Shown here one piece after another: positions 1 to 5,455 of a DNA stretch of 8,698 nt (positions are counted from its first letter, which is position 1; each line of letters opens with the position of its first letter). This DNA comes from Opitutia bacterium (GTDB taxonomy: Bacteria; Verrucomicrobiota; Verrucomicrobiia; Opitutales; JANYDI01): NCBI GenBank assembly GCA_025363695.1, contig JANYDI010000032.1, positions 1-8,698 of the forward strand, given 5' to 3'. A program made the translations under genes and the position numbers. A model generated the notes under the pieces. That model saw only the letters and a program-made list of their open reading frames with translations, had not been told where the DNA came from and ran no database searches.

Positions 1-129
1 CGTACTTACAACGGAATTTGCCGATCTCATTTTCATTTGTTCTTGAAAGAGTGCGAATGGCGCTTTAATTTAGGCTCACCAAAACTCCTTCTCAAGGATC
101 TAAAATCTCTTCTCAAAAAACATTATTAG
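1..129 (+). CDS. IS1595/ISXO2-like transposase, C-terminal fragment (runs off window start)
   Basis: Frame 1 is open from base 1 to a TAG at 127-129 and gives 42 residues. They include RTYNGICRSHFHLFLKECEW followed by RFN, then a Lys/Leu-rich tail ending KKHY. The pattern R-x-Y-x-G-I-x-x-x-H-x-x-L-F-L-K-E-C-E-x-R-F-N is, from memory, the typical C-terminal end of ISXO2-like DDE transposases (IS1595 family). These cut and paste an IS flanked by short terminal inverted repeats. The catalytic part lies outside the window, so intactness cannot be judged. A likely IS end follows within 11 nt, as expected for a transposase whose stop lies next to the right terminal repeat. Family assignment rests on this short tail only. 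Another IS family with a similar C-terminus cannot be excluded. Confidence 0.68.
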   Translation, partial: RTYNGICRSHFHLFLKECEWRFNLGSPKLLLKDLKSLLKKHY

Positions 130-140
130 GTGTCAGCCCC
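1..140 (+). mobile_element. Right end of an IS1595-like insertion sequence (partial)
   Basis: The transposase fragment stops at 129 and is followed by TGTCAGCCCC at 131-140, whose complement GGGGCTGACA looks like an outward-reading IS terminus. The next 8 bases, AATAATTA (141-148), could be the target duplication, since IS1595 elements commonly duplicate 8 bp. The left end is outside the window, so neither the inverted repeat nor the duplication can be verified. The boundary at 140 is inferred. Confidence 0.5.
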
Positions 141-157
141 AATAATTATATTGATGC

Positions 158-281
158 GATTCCGAAGGAATCCTGGGAGGCCTTAGTATAGGCTTCCCGA
201 TAGCGATTTATCTAAAATGCGCTAGCATTTTAATAAATCGCTATCGGAAAGGGGATCCTAAGGGGCGCAAGCGCCCCTTAG
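158..281 (+). repeat. Modular palindromic repeat, unit A (forward)
   Basis: First copy of the family. In order: mini-hairpin GATTCC-GAA-GGAATC (158-172); CTTAGTATA box (182-190); AT-rich palindrome with 15-nt outer arms starting CCGATAGCGATTTAT (197-247); GGGGATCC; and a perfect 11-bp GC-rich stem CTAAGGGGCGC with AA loop (258-281). It continues into GCCCTTAAA, a tail shared with other copies. It ends 47 nt before the glgA ATG and starts 18 nt after the inferred IS end, so the IS may have landed next to the repeat. No U-run follows the GC hairpin beyond TTA, so it is not a textbook intrinsic terminator. Confidence 0.88.
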
Positions 282-328
282 CCCTTAAAAAGAGATTGCA
301 GTTATGCTAAAAAAGACTACCATAAAGC

Positions 329-1792
329 ATGAGAATTTTGATGAGTGCACCGGAGTTGGCGCCGTTCGTGAAGGTGGGCGGGCTAGCGGACGTGGTAGGG
401 GGGCTCCCTAAGACCTTAGAGGCGATGGGGCATGAGGTACGCGTGGTGTGCCCGCTTTATGGCTGCGTTACGAGGGATGCTTCCTTTACGCGCCATGAAA
501 AGCCCTTGCGTGTTTACCTGGGAGGCGGAGTCGTTTACGAGGCTCCCATTTGGGAAACCGTGTTGCCTGGGAGCCAGGTGGCCGTTTACTTTATTGAGTA
601 CGATGCGTACTTTGGACGTCAGGAGGTCTACGATGGGGCTTGGGGGTCGCATGAAGACAATGACCTGCGTTATGCCTTTTTGTGCCGTGCTACGATAGAT
701 CTGTGCTATCACCTGGATTGGATCCCAGAGATCATCCATGCCCATGATTGGCCCACGGCGCTCATTCCCGTCATGCTCAAAACCCAAGAAGGTGGCCGGC
801 CGCTTGAAAAGACAGCCACGGTCCTCACGGTGCACAATTTGCAACATCAGGGCATGCACCATGAGCGTGTTTTGGAGTTTGCTGGGCTGCCGCGTTGGCT
901 TTTTGTCCAGGAATATTTGGAAGCGATGGGAGCCGTCAACTTCCTCAAGGGGGGCCTGAAGATGGCGGACCGCATTACGACGGTGAGCCATACCTACGCC
1001 AAGGAGATCCAAGCCCCCGAGTATGGCTTTGGGCTGGATGACGTCTTGCGCGCAAGAGCCGCTGACTTAACAGGTATTGTCAATGGGATTGACCTTGTAA
1101 CCTGCAATCCTGAGGCGGATCCCCTGCTGCCTTTTCATTTTTCGGCTCACGACCTCAGTGGCAAGCTACGCTGCAAGCAGGCGCTTCAGGAAGCCTTTGA
1201 TTTACAAGTAAATCTGGAAGTGCCTATCTTTTCAGCCATAGCCCGCTTGTTTTGGCAAAAAGGCCTCGATGTGTTTGTCGATGTGGCCGATAGTTTTTTA
1301 GACAAAGTTCCTGCCCAGATTGTCCTGATTGGCTCCGGTGAACCCGAACTTGAGGAGCAATTTCGCCAATTGGCCCTCCGCCATAAGGGGCGCGTAGCGG
1401 TGTTGATTGGGTATAAACCCCAGTTAGTGCATATCACGCAAGCAGGATCTAACTTTTTTGTGATGCCCAGCCGCTTTGAACCCTGTGGCCTCACGCAGCT
1501 CTATGCCATGCGCTACGGTTCCCTGCCGATTGTCCGTGAAACCGGAGGCCTTGTGGACACCGTCCAGTCCTACAACCCCAAGACCCAAACCGGCACGGGC
1601 CTTCATTTCCGCGACCTCACGCACGACTCCCTACTGCACACGCTCCTGTGGGCCGCCAGCCTCTACCTCGAGCACCCCAAGGCCTACGCCAAGCTTCAGC
1701 ACGCCGCCATGATTCAAGACTTCAGCTGGAAAGTCCCAGCAAAGGCCTATGAAGAGGTGTATAAGGAGGTTTTAGGATTAAGGGGGCGCTAG
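329..1792 (+). CDS. glgA: Glycogen synthase (ADP-glucose type, GT5)
   Basis: Cytoplasmic enzyme that transfers glucose from ADP-glucose to the non-reducing end of an alpha-1,4-glucan, the chain-elongation step of glycogen synthesis. The 487 residues match the usual bacterial GlgA length. Visible motifs: the N-terminal substrate loop K15-VGGLADVVGGLPK; HAHDW (137-141); TVHNLQHQG (167-175); GIVNGID (249-255); the AR-LFWQ-KGLD segment with R306 and K311, matching the conserved Arg/Lys pair of the family; and PSRFEPCGLTQLYAMRYG (380-397), where E384 is the expected catalytic glutamate. All key residues are present. The ATG at 329 is chosen because MRILMSAPEL is the family N-terminus; no Shine-Dalgarno precedes it. 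The last codons (Leu-Arg-Gly-Arg-stop) lie in a GC-rich repeat hairpin, so the extreme C-terminus is probably repeat-derived. No other glycogen gene lies nearby. Third codon positions change from G-rich at the 5' end to C-rich at the 3' end. Confidence 0.96.
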   Translation: MRILMSAPELAPFVKVGGLADVVGGLPKTLEAMGHEVRVVCPLYGCVTRDASFTRHEKPLRVYLGGGVVYEAPIWETVLPGSQVAVYFIEYDAYFGRQEVYDGAWGSHEDNDLRYAFLCRATIDLCYHLDWIPEIIHAHDWPTALIPVMLKTQEGGRPLEKTATVLTVHNLQHQGMHHERVLEFAGLPRWLFVQEYLEAMGAVNFLKGGLKMADRITTVSHTYAKEIQAPEYGFGLDDVLRARAADLTGIVNGIDLVTCNPEADPLLPFHFSAHDLSGKLRCKQALQEAFDLQVNLEVPIFSAIARLFWQKGLDVFVDVADSFLDKVPAQIVLIGSGEPELEEQFRQLALRHKGRVAVLIGYKPQLVHITQAGSNFFVMPSRFEPCGLTQLYAMRYGSLPIVRETGGLVDTVQSYNPKTQTGTGLHFRDLTHDSLLHTLLWAASLYLEHPKAYAKLQHAAMIQDFSWKVPAKAYEEVYKEVLGLRGR

Positions 1793-1801
1793 CGCCCCCT
1801 T
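1780..1801. repeat. GC-rich hairpin spanning the glgA stop codon (left edge of block B)
   Basis: A perfect palindrome with arms AAGGGGGCGCT and AGCGCCCCCTT. The glgA stop TAG (1790-1792) sits at its centre. It corresponds to the CTAAGGGGCGC stem of the repeat family. It may form a stem at the mRNA 3' end, but no U-tract follows, so termination is only possible, not shown. Confidence 0.8.
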
Positions 1802-1811
1802 GACCCCCCAT

Positions 1812-1859
1812 AGGGTGCGATTTATTAAAATACTACGTATTTATAATAAATCGCACCCT
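1812..1859. repeat. AT-rich palindrome of block B (divergent half-unit)
   Basis: 16-nt perfect outer arms, AGGGTGCGATTTATTA at 1812-1827 and its complement at 1844-1859. They enclose an inner AAATAC/GTATTT stem with a TAC loop. Together with the hairpin at 1780-1801 it looks like a degraded inverted repeat unit: the GGATCC spacer is absent and I do not see a CTTAGTATA box on its inner side. Its stem sequence differs from all other copies although full pairing is kept. Confidence 0.8.
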
Positions 1860-1887
1860 GTGGCGTGCAAGGCGTGTATTTTGTATC

Positions 1888-2007
1888 GATCGCGAAGCGA
1901 TCTAGGGGAGCTTAGTATATGCTTATCGATGGTGATTTATTAAAATATGTAATATTTTAATAAATCACCATCGAAAGGGGATCCTAAGGGGCACTCGTGC
2001 CCCTTAG
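1888..2007 (+). repeat. Modular palindromic repeat, unit B (forward)
   Basis: Mini-hairpin GATCGC-GAA-GCGATC (1888-1902); CTTAGTATA (1911-1919); a perfect 23-bp AT-rich stem with GTA loop, starting TCGATGGTGATTTATT (1926-1974); GGGGATCC; and the GC hairpin CTAAGGGGCAC with TC loop (1984-2007). The last hairpin is inside the minus-strand lipoprotein gene and encodes its last seven codons and stop. The CAC/GTG stem change relative to the CGC/GCG copies is compensated on the other arm. Block B lies between converging 3' ends, a place where a bidirectional terminator would be useful. Confidence 0.9.
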
Positions 2008-2919
2008 CTCTTGGCCCTGGGTTTTCTCTGGATAAGCAATCATTATGCTCTCTACAGGCACCCCCTCTAAAATCGCGAGGACCTGCTTGGCTGCCTGCAC
2101 GCCTAGGGCGTACTGGTCGGGGCCTAGGGCTGCGCTTACGCCCTGTTCGAGGGTGTCCAGGTCGCTGCAAAAAACGGGGATCTTATGAGCGTTGGCGGCT
2201 GTAATAACCGCTGGAAGGGCTGCCAGCGCGGTGTTGTCGTTGTTAACAAAAAGGGCTTGGCAATCGCCAGCCAGGGCTTGGGCGGCTCCAGCAACTTCGG
2301 AAACCTTGCTGGCATTGGCCACTTTGATGGTGATGCCCAGTGCCTTGGCAGCCTCCTGGGTTTCCTGTACGGCGATGCTGCTATTGATTTCCGATGGATT
2401 GCTGATCATTCCTAGCGTTTTGAGCTCCGGCTTTATGCTTTTGAAGTACTCCAATTGGGCTTGAGCGCTTGTGGCATCCGAAACGCCTGTGACGTGGCTT
2501 TTCCCAGTGAGTCCAGCTGTTTTTGGCTCCGTTACGGAAAGAAACACCATGGGCGGACAAGCGGCTTCTCCCAAAAAAGCCTGAGCCGCTGGTGTGCCTA
2601 TGGCGACCACGACGTCGACCTGCTCGCTCACGAACTTGCGTGCGATGGCGGCGCAGAGGGGGGGGGCTCCTTGTCCGCAGTCATAGAGTAAGGTTTTTTG
2701 AGCGCTGTCGCTGCGGCGTTGAGGGACCTTGCCGCACAGTTCCTTGGGGCACGAGAAGCCCTGTGCCACGAGGGTGTCCACGAGGCCTTGGCGAGCGGCA
2801 TTCAGGGCCGCCCCTTCAGCAATTTGGAGGATGGCCACGCGCGGGCCTTTGCATTTTTTCGTTTTAAAAACACAAGCCCCTAAGGCAAGCAGGCATAAAA
2901 GAAGGGTCAGTAATTTCAT
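1984..2919 (-). CDS. ABC transporter substrate-binding lipoprotein (PF04392/TrpX-like)
   Basis: A lipid-anchored periplasmic binding protein that would present a small ligand, perhaps an aromatic amino acid as in TrpX proteins, to an ABC importer. The 311-residue protein starts MKLLTLLLCLLALGAC; the lipobox LGAC puts the acylated Cys at residue 16. Family-like segments follow: VVVAIGTPAAQA (103-114), MVFLSVTEPKTAGL (124-137), a VTGVSD stretch (143-148), NPSEINSS (174-181), a FVNNDNTALAALPA segment (224-237) and a PVFCSD stretch (248-253). It has eight further cysteines beyond Cys16, which is many for a binding protein of this kind. Its ATG overlaps the stop of the upstream regulator gene (ATGA), so the two are translationally coupled. 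No permease or ATPase gene lies next to it downstream; convergent glgA follows instead, so partners must be elsewhere. Residues 305-311 (LRGTSAP) and the stop are encoded by a repeat hairpin. Ligand is inferred only. Confidence 0.85.
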   Translation of the reverse strand: MKLLTLLLCLLALGACVFKTKKCKGPRVAILQIAEGAALNAARQGLVDTLVAQGFSCPKELCGKVPQRRSDSAQKTLLYDCGQGAPPLCAAIARKFVSEQVDVVVAIGTPAAQAFLGEAACPPMVFLSVTEPKTAGLTGKSHVTGVSDATSAQAQLEYFKSIKPELKTLGMISNPSEINSSIAVQETQEAAKALGITIKVANASKVSEVAGAAQALAGDCQALFVNNDNTALAALPAVITAANAHKIPVFCSDLDTLEQGVSAALGPDQYALGVQAAKQVLAILEGVPVESIMIAYPEKTQGQELRGTSAP

Positions 2920-3197
2920 AATATATTATCTAAAACAGATCGGTAGCCCCCATAGGATTCATCCTTAAGGAAGCGGGCTACACGGGCTATGGTAACCAGG
3001 CTTGCGCCGCTTTGAGCATGAATTTGGCGATAGGAGAGCGTCCCTGTGTGCAAAAGCTGGGCAACGTCCCAGCGTTCGCTCATGGCCCTAAGCTCGCTAG
3101 GCGTGCACAGATCCTTCAAAAACGCCTCCATCGCTTCGGGGGTGTTGTGGCTGCACAAGGCGCGGTAGAGGGCTTGCTGTTTGGCTGCGTGTTCCAT
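2916..3197 (-). CDS. TrpR-like transcriptional regulator (YerC/YecD family)
   Basis: A 93-residue cytoplasmic DNA-binding protein of the Trp-repressor superfamily (PF01371, YerC/YecD branch). The core runs from CSHNTPEAMEAFLKDLCTPS (15-34) through ELRAMSERWDVAQLL. It is followed by a helix-turn-helix at about 54-77 that contains LSYRQIHAQSGASLVTIARV, very similar to the family consensus. Length is normal. The ATG at 3197 is chosen. An in-frame TTG at 3236 coincides with the -35 box TTGACA and would add 13 non-conserved residues. First gene of a two-gene operon with the lipoprotein gene (4-nt overlap). If the lipoprotein is TrpX-like, an amino-acid-responsive regulator with its own uptake protein makes sense, but YerC/YecD proteins are not established tryptophan repressors. 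The promoter lies so close to the ATG that the mRNA would be nearly leaderless. Confidence 0.86.
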   Translation of the reverse strand: MEHAAKQQALYRALCSHNTPEAMEAFLKDLCTPSELRAMSERWDVAQLLHTGTLSYRQIHAQSGASLVTIARVARFLKDESYGGYRSVLDNIL

Positions 3198-3198
3198 T

Positions 3199-3206
3199 GT
3201 ACTAGT
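3199..3206 (+). promoter_or_regulatory. Possible TrpR-type operator half-site at the transcription start
   Basis: GTACTAGT matches the left half of the E. coli trp operator consensus GTACTAGTTAACTAGTAC exactly. The following ten bases match poorly (4 of 10). It sits between the -10 box and the ATG of a TrpR-family gene, where a repressor would block its own transcription. An 8-bp match could be chance. Confidence 0.35.
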
Positions 3207-3236
3207 GTTATAGCTCAAGATAACAAGCGCTGTCAA
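3207..3236 (-). promoter_or_regulatory. Sigma-70-type promoter of the regulator/lipoprotein operon
   Basis: On the minus strand: TTGACA (3236-3231), an 18-nt spacer, and TATAAC (3212-3207). A pyrimidine-rich stretch with two ACTTTTTTT-like runs lies just upstream of the -35 box (about 3243-3266) and could act as an UP element. The -10 box ends only 9 nt before the ATG (3197), so the predicted transcript has almost no leader. There is no Shine-Dalgarno. Confidence 0.6.
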
Positions 3237-3327
3237 GCGAAAATAAGTAAAAAAAGTAAAAAAAGGAAGGGACTTGACAGGGTGCGATGAATTTAGGAGG
3301 TTAAGGGGATTAGGAGTTTAAAGGGCC

Positions 3328-3450
3328 AAGGGGCGCTTGCGCCCCTTAGGATCCCCTACAGGTAGGCAATTTTATAAAATGCTAGCGCATTTTAGTAAAA
3401 TTGCCTACCTGGAAGGATATACTAAGCCCCTCACAGATCGCAAAGCGATC
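3328..3450 (-). repeat. Modular palindromic repeat, unit C-left (inverted)
   Basis: Read leftward from 3450: mini-hairpin GATCGC/GCGATC (3436-3450), TATACTAAG (3418-3426, the complement of CTTAGTATA), AT-rich palindrome with 16-nt outer arms CAGGTAGGCAATTTTA (3359-3411), the GGATCC spacer, and GC hairpin AAGGGGCGC-TT-GCGCCCCTT (3328-3347). TTTAAAGGGC at 3317-3326 matches the family's outer tail. The AT stem differs from the C-right stem, so the two halves are not a simple recent duplication. Confidence 0.88.
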
Positions 3451-3474
3451 CGGGTGTACTCCTCGAACGATTTC

Positions 3475-3595
3475 GATCGCGAAGCGATCCGGAGGGGGCT
3501 TAGTATACGCTTCTCGATGGCGATTTATTAAAATATGTAATATTTTAATAAATCGCCATCGAAAGGGGATCCTAAGGGGCACTTGTGCTCCTTAG
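3475..3595 (+). repeat. Modular palindromic repeat, unit C-right (forward)
   Basis: Mini-hairpin GATCGC-GAA-GCGATC (3475-3489), CTTAGTATA (3499-3507), a perfect 23-bp AT-rich stem with GTA loop starting TCGATGGCGATTTATT (3514-3562), GGGGATCC, and GC hairpin CTAAGGGGCAC with TT loop (3572-3595) containing one G-T wobble. It is head to head with C-left, so block C (3317-3605) is a composite with inverted ends, resembling a BIME or a MITE. It ends 43 nt before the MFS ATG. Confidence 0.9.
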
Positions 3596-3638
3596 CCCTT
3601 TTAAACTTTCCTTAACTTTCTTTTCCTTCTTTCCCGTC

Positions 3639-4823
3639 ATGCCACGTTTATCCTTAGTTACGTTGATTGTGATTTCTTTGCTGGGTTGCTGCATGGAGAT
3701 TGACTTGTCGATCCCGAGTTTTCCTGGGATCATGGAGTATTTTGGGGCTACGGAGGCGCAGGTACAGAACACCTTGAGCGTGAATTTTTTGGCCTTTTGC
3801 TTGTCGGGCTTGCTTTACGGGCCGTTTTCGGATGCGTGGGGACGCCGGCGCTTGATGTTATGGGGGGCGACGTGTTTTTTGATAGGCGCCTTGGGCTGTG
3901 TGTTTTCAGGATCTATCAACCAATTGATGGCTTGGCGTTTTGTCCAGGGTTTGGGTGCCAGTGCTACGGTGGTGCTGGGGATGTCGATGATTTCGGACCG
4001 TTATAGCGGGGCGCTTGCGGCCAAGTATATTGGGAGAGTCAATGCGTACTGCACCATTTTCATGGCTTCGGCGCCGATTTTTGGGAGCATCATCGTGAAC
4101 TATTTCAGTTGGCGGGCTAACTTTACAGCGATAGCGGGCATTGCTTTGTTTTCCTGGATTTTGCTCATCAGGGGTTTACCCGAAACTAAGCCCGAAAGAG
4201 CGCTTCTGAATATAGGTAAAATTTTTAAAGATTACTGGATTATCTGCACGCATCCCGGGTTTTTACTCCATGCCTGTATGCCCAATTTTCTGGTAACGGC
4301 GTATTTGAGCTTTGTGGGGAGTTCGGCCTTCTATTACATGAACACGTGTAATTTATCGGTTATGCAGTTTTCACTGCACCAAGGTTCGGTGGTGGCGAGT
4401 TTTTCGGTGATGAGTTTTTATGCCGATAGGCTGGTAACGCGTGTAGGGGCTGAAAAAGCTCTGAAGTTTGGCATGCTGTGTGTGGCGGCTGGGACGGCCT
4501 TGTTGAGTGTTTTTTCGTTTGTTCCCCAATGTCCTCCCTTAGCTGTGACGCTAGCGATGTGCTTGTTTTGTTTGGGTTGCGCCTTCCCGATGAGCGTTAC
4601 TTTTGCACGTTCTTTGGAAATACTGCCTGAACTTAAAGGCGCCTGCGCTTCTTTTATCATGTCCTCGCGTTTGCTGTTTTCCGCCGCTGCCGTGGGCGTT
4701 ACGGGGCTCTTTTTTGACGGTTCCATGCGCCCGGTAGCCCTCATCCATGCTGCGTTTGTCGTTATAGCCTTGCTTGCCTATGCCCGGCTTACGAGGGCAG
4801 CTTTGCGTCCTGCAAGCGCCTAA
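3639..4823 (+). CDS. MFS transporter, Bcr/CflA-type drug or metabolite exporter
   Basis: Inner-membrane proton-coupled exporter of the DHA1/Bcr-CflA type; substrate unknown. From the ATG at 3639 it is 394 residues, the usual size, with about 12 hydrophobic segments. Features: Asp22 in MEIDLSIPSFP, matching the acidic residue and Pro-rich turn at the end of helix 1 in this family; MFS motif A GPFSDAWGRRR in the loop between helices 2 and 3 (residues 61-71); and RFVQGLGAS in helix 4. A GTG at 3585 in the same frame would start inside the GC hairpin of the repeat and add 18 residues; I reject it because MPRLSLVTLIVISLLG already begins at the expected position before helix 1. No Shine-Dalgarno is visible; the leader is pyrimidine-rich. 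It is divergent from the TrpR-like gene, with the repeat block between. It could export an antibiotic, a polyamine or an amino acid derivative; the sequence does not decide. Confidence 0.85.
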   Translation: MPRLSLVTLIVISLLGCCMEIDLSIPSFPGIMEYFGATEAQVQNTLSVNFLAFCLSGLLYGPFSDAWGRRRLMLWGATCFLIGALGCVFSGSINQLMAWRFVQGLGASATVVLGMSMISDRYSGALAAKYIGRVNAYCTIFMASAPIFGSIIVNYFSWRANFTAIAGIALFSWILLIRGLPETKPERALLNIGKIFKDYWIICTHPGFLLHACMPNFLVTAYLSFVGSSAFYYMNTCNLSVMQFSLHQGSVVASFSVMSFYADRLVTRVGAEKALKFGMLCVAAGTALLSVFSFVPQCPPLAVTLAMCLFCLGCAFPMSVTFARSLEILPELKGACASFIMSSRLLFSAAAVGVTGLFFDGSMRPVALIHAAFVVIALLAYARLTRAALRPASA

Positions 4824-4839
4824 AAAAGGCCTCCTTTTT
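4823..4839 (+). terminator. Possible intrinsic terminator after the MFS gene
   Basis: AAAAAGG-CCT-CCTTTTT forms a 7-bp stem that overlaps the last base of the stop codon (TAA, 4821-4823) and contains its own T-run. The stem is AU-rich and weak. This is one of the few gaps in the window without a palindromic repeat. Confidence 0.4.
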
Positions 4840-4924
4840 GCCGGTTTTGCAAAAATTTAATCCGCTCTTTTGCGAAATCATGTTTCTTTATGCTTGCTTT
4901 GTGGGGGGTTTTATTGTATCATGC

Positions 4925-4954
4925 TTGTTAAGTTAAAGTAATTTTTTGTAAATA
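4925..4954 (+). promoter_or_regulatory. Possible promoter of the chaperone gene
   Basis: TTGTTA (4925-4930), an 18-nt AT-rich spacer, and TAAATA (4949-4954), ending 5 nt before the ATG at 4960. The geometry repeats that of the regulator operon and again predicts an almost leaderless transcript. The region is AT-rich, so chance matches are likely. Confidence 0.35.
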
Positions 4955-4959
4955 TTGAT

Positions 4960-5442
4960 ATGGACATTAATGCTATTCTTTCTGAATTAGGTGGTCAAAT
5001 CGGGCTGGAAGGCCTCAAACTAGACGAAAACGGCGTCTGTCGTCTCGTCTTTGATGATGTTTTAGTTGTGGACATTGAAAGCTCGGACGATGCCAAGACC
5101 GTAAGCTTTCATGCTCAGGTATGCGAATTGCCTCCCGAAGGTCGCGAAAAACTCTACCGTGTTGCCCTCGAAGAAAGCCTTTTTGGCTTGGGCACAGGCG
5201 GCTCTTCCTTTGGTTTAGACTCCCAGCGCGGGGAACTCCTCCTGTGGCGTACCTTCCCCATGGAGCACATCGCTTATCAGGACTTTGTAAATATACTCGA
5301 GTCCTTTGTAAACCATCTCGAGTTGTGGAAGAAAAAAACCGACGAGATGGACTTCTCAAGCGATGAAGGCAATGACGACTCAGAGGTCGAGGACGCTCCG
5401 AAAGCTGGGGAGGATAGCGAAGAAGGCTACATTAGAGCTTAG
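4960..5442 (+). CDS. Type III secretion chaperone, CesT/Slc1-like
   Basis: A 160-residue acidic cytoplasmic protein with the class I effector-chaperone fold (CesT/SycE family). Such dimers bind the N-terminal part of effectors and hand them to the secretion ATPase. Seen: an N-terminal helix (MDINAILSELGGQIGLEGLK), then LDENGVCRLVFDDVLVVDIE as a beta pair (21-40), a TVSFHAQVCELPPEGREKLY segment (47-66), a LFGLGTGGSSFGLD turn (74-87), GELLLWRTFPME (91-102), and a long C-terminal helix FVNILESFVNHLELWKKK (109-126). Residues 127-160 form a disordered, strongly acidic tail ending GYIRA. From memory, chlamydial Slc1 also ends in an IRA tail after a disordered stretch, which supports a PVC origin. 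No secretion or effector gene is next to it, so it is an orphan here. It is followed by a large inverted repeat. The ATG has no Shine-Dalgarno. Confidence 0.75.
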   Translation: MDINAILSELGGQIGLEGLKLDENGVCRLVFDDVLVVDIESSDDAKTVSFHAQVCELPPEGREKLYRVALEESLFGLGTGGSSFGLDSQRGELLLWRTFPMEHIAYQDFVNILESFVNHLELWKKKTDEMDFSSDEGNDDSEVEDAPKAGEDSEEGYIRA

Positions 5443-5455
5443 GGTTACTTTAAAT

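Larger units (their letters stand above)
3198..3638. other. Divergent intergenic region between the TrpR-like and MFS genes
   Basis: 441 bp without a credible gene. 3198-3236 holds the leftward promoter and the possible operator. 3243-3266 holds A-rich direct repeats (AGTAAAAAAAGTAAAAAAAG). 3267-3316 is a G-rich stretch with nothing recognised, including a TAGGAGG with no start codon at a usable distance. 3317-3605 is repeat block C. 3606-3638 is a pyrimidine-rich stretch before the MFS ATG. Short reading frames across the palindromes are by-products of the repeats. Confidence 0.7.

Noticed and set aside
416..1012. A 198-codon minus-strand frame opposite glgA
   Set aside because: It is antisense to the highly conserved GlgA frame, has no recognisable motifs, and codon bias belongs to the plus strand.
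1780..1801. Calling the GC hairpins classical intrinsic terminators
   Set aside because: Stems are strong but none is followed by a real T-tract on the relevant strand, and several copies lie upstream of genes; a terminator role is kept only as a possibility.
3198..3236. TTG start adding 13 residues to the TrpR-like protein
   Set aside because: The TTG is the -35 box of the likely promoter and the added residues do not resemble the family.
3290..3300. TAGGAGG as a ribosome binding site
   Set aside because: No start codon with an open frame follows within a usable distance, and repeat block C begins shortly after.
3337..3595. Several 64-66-codon frames on both strands in block C
   Set aside because: They lie wholly within the palindromic units; similar peptides on both strands come from the inverted symmetry, not from genes.
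3585..3638. GTG start adding 18 residues to the MFS protein
   Set aside because: It would begin inside the GC hairpin and precede the expected N-terminus with a non-conserved hydrophobic-aromatic stretch; ATG at 3639 fits the family.
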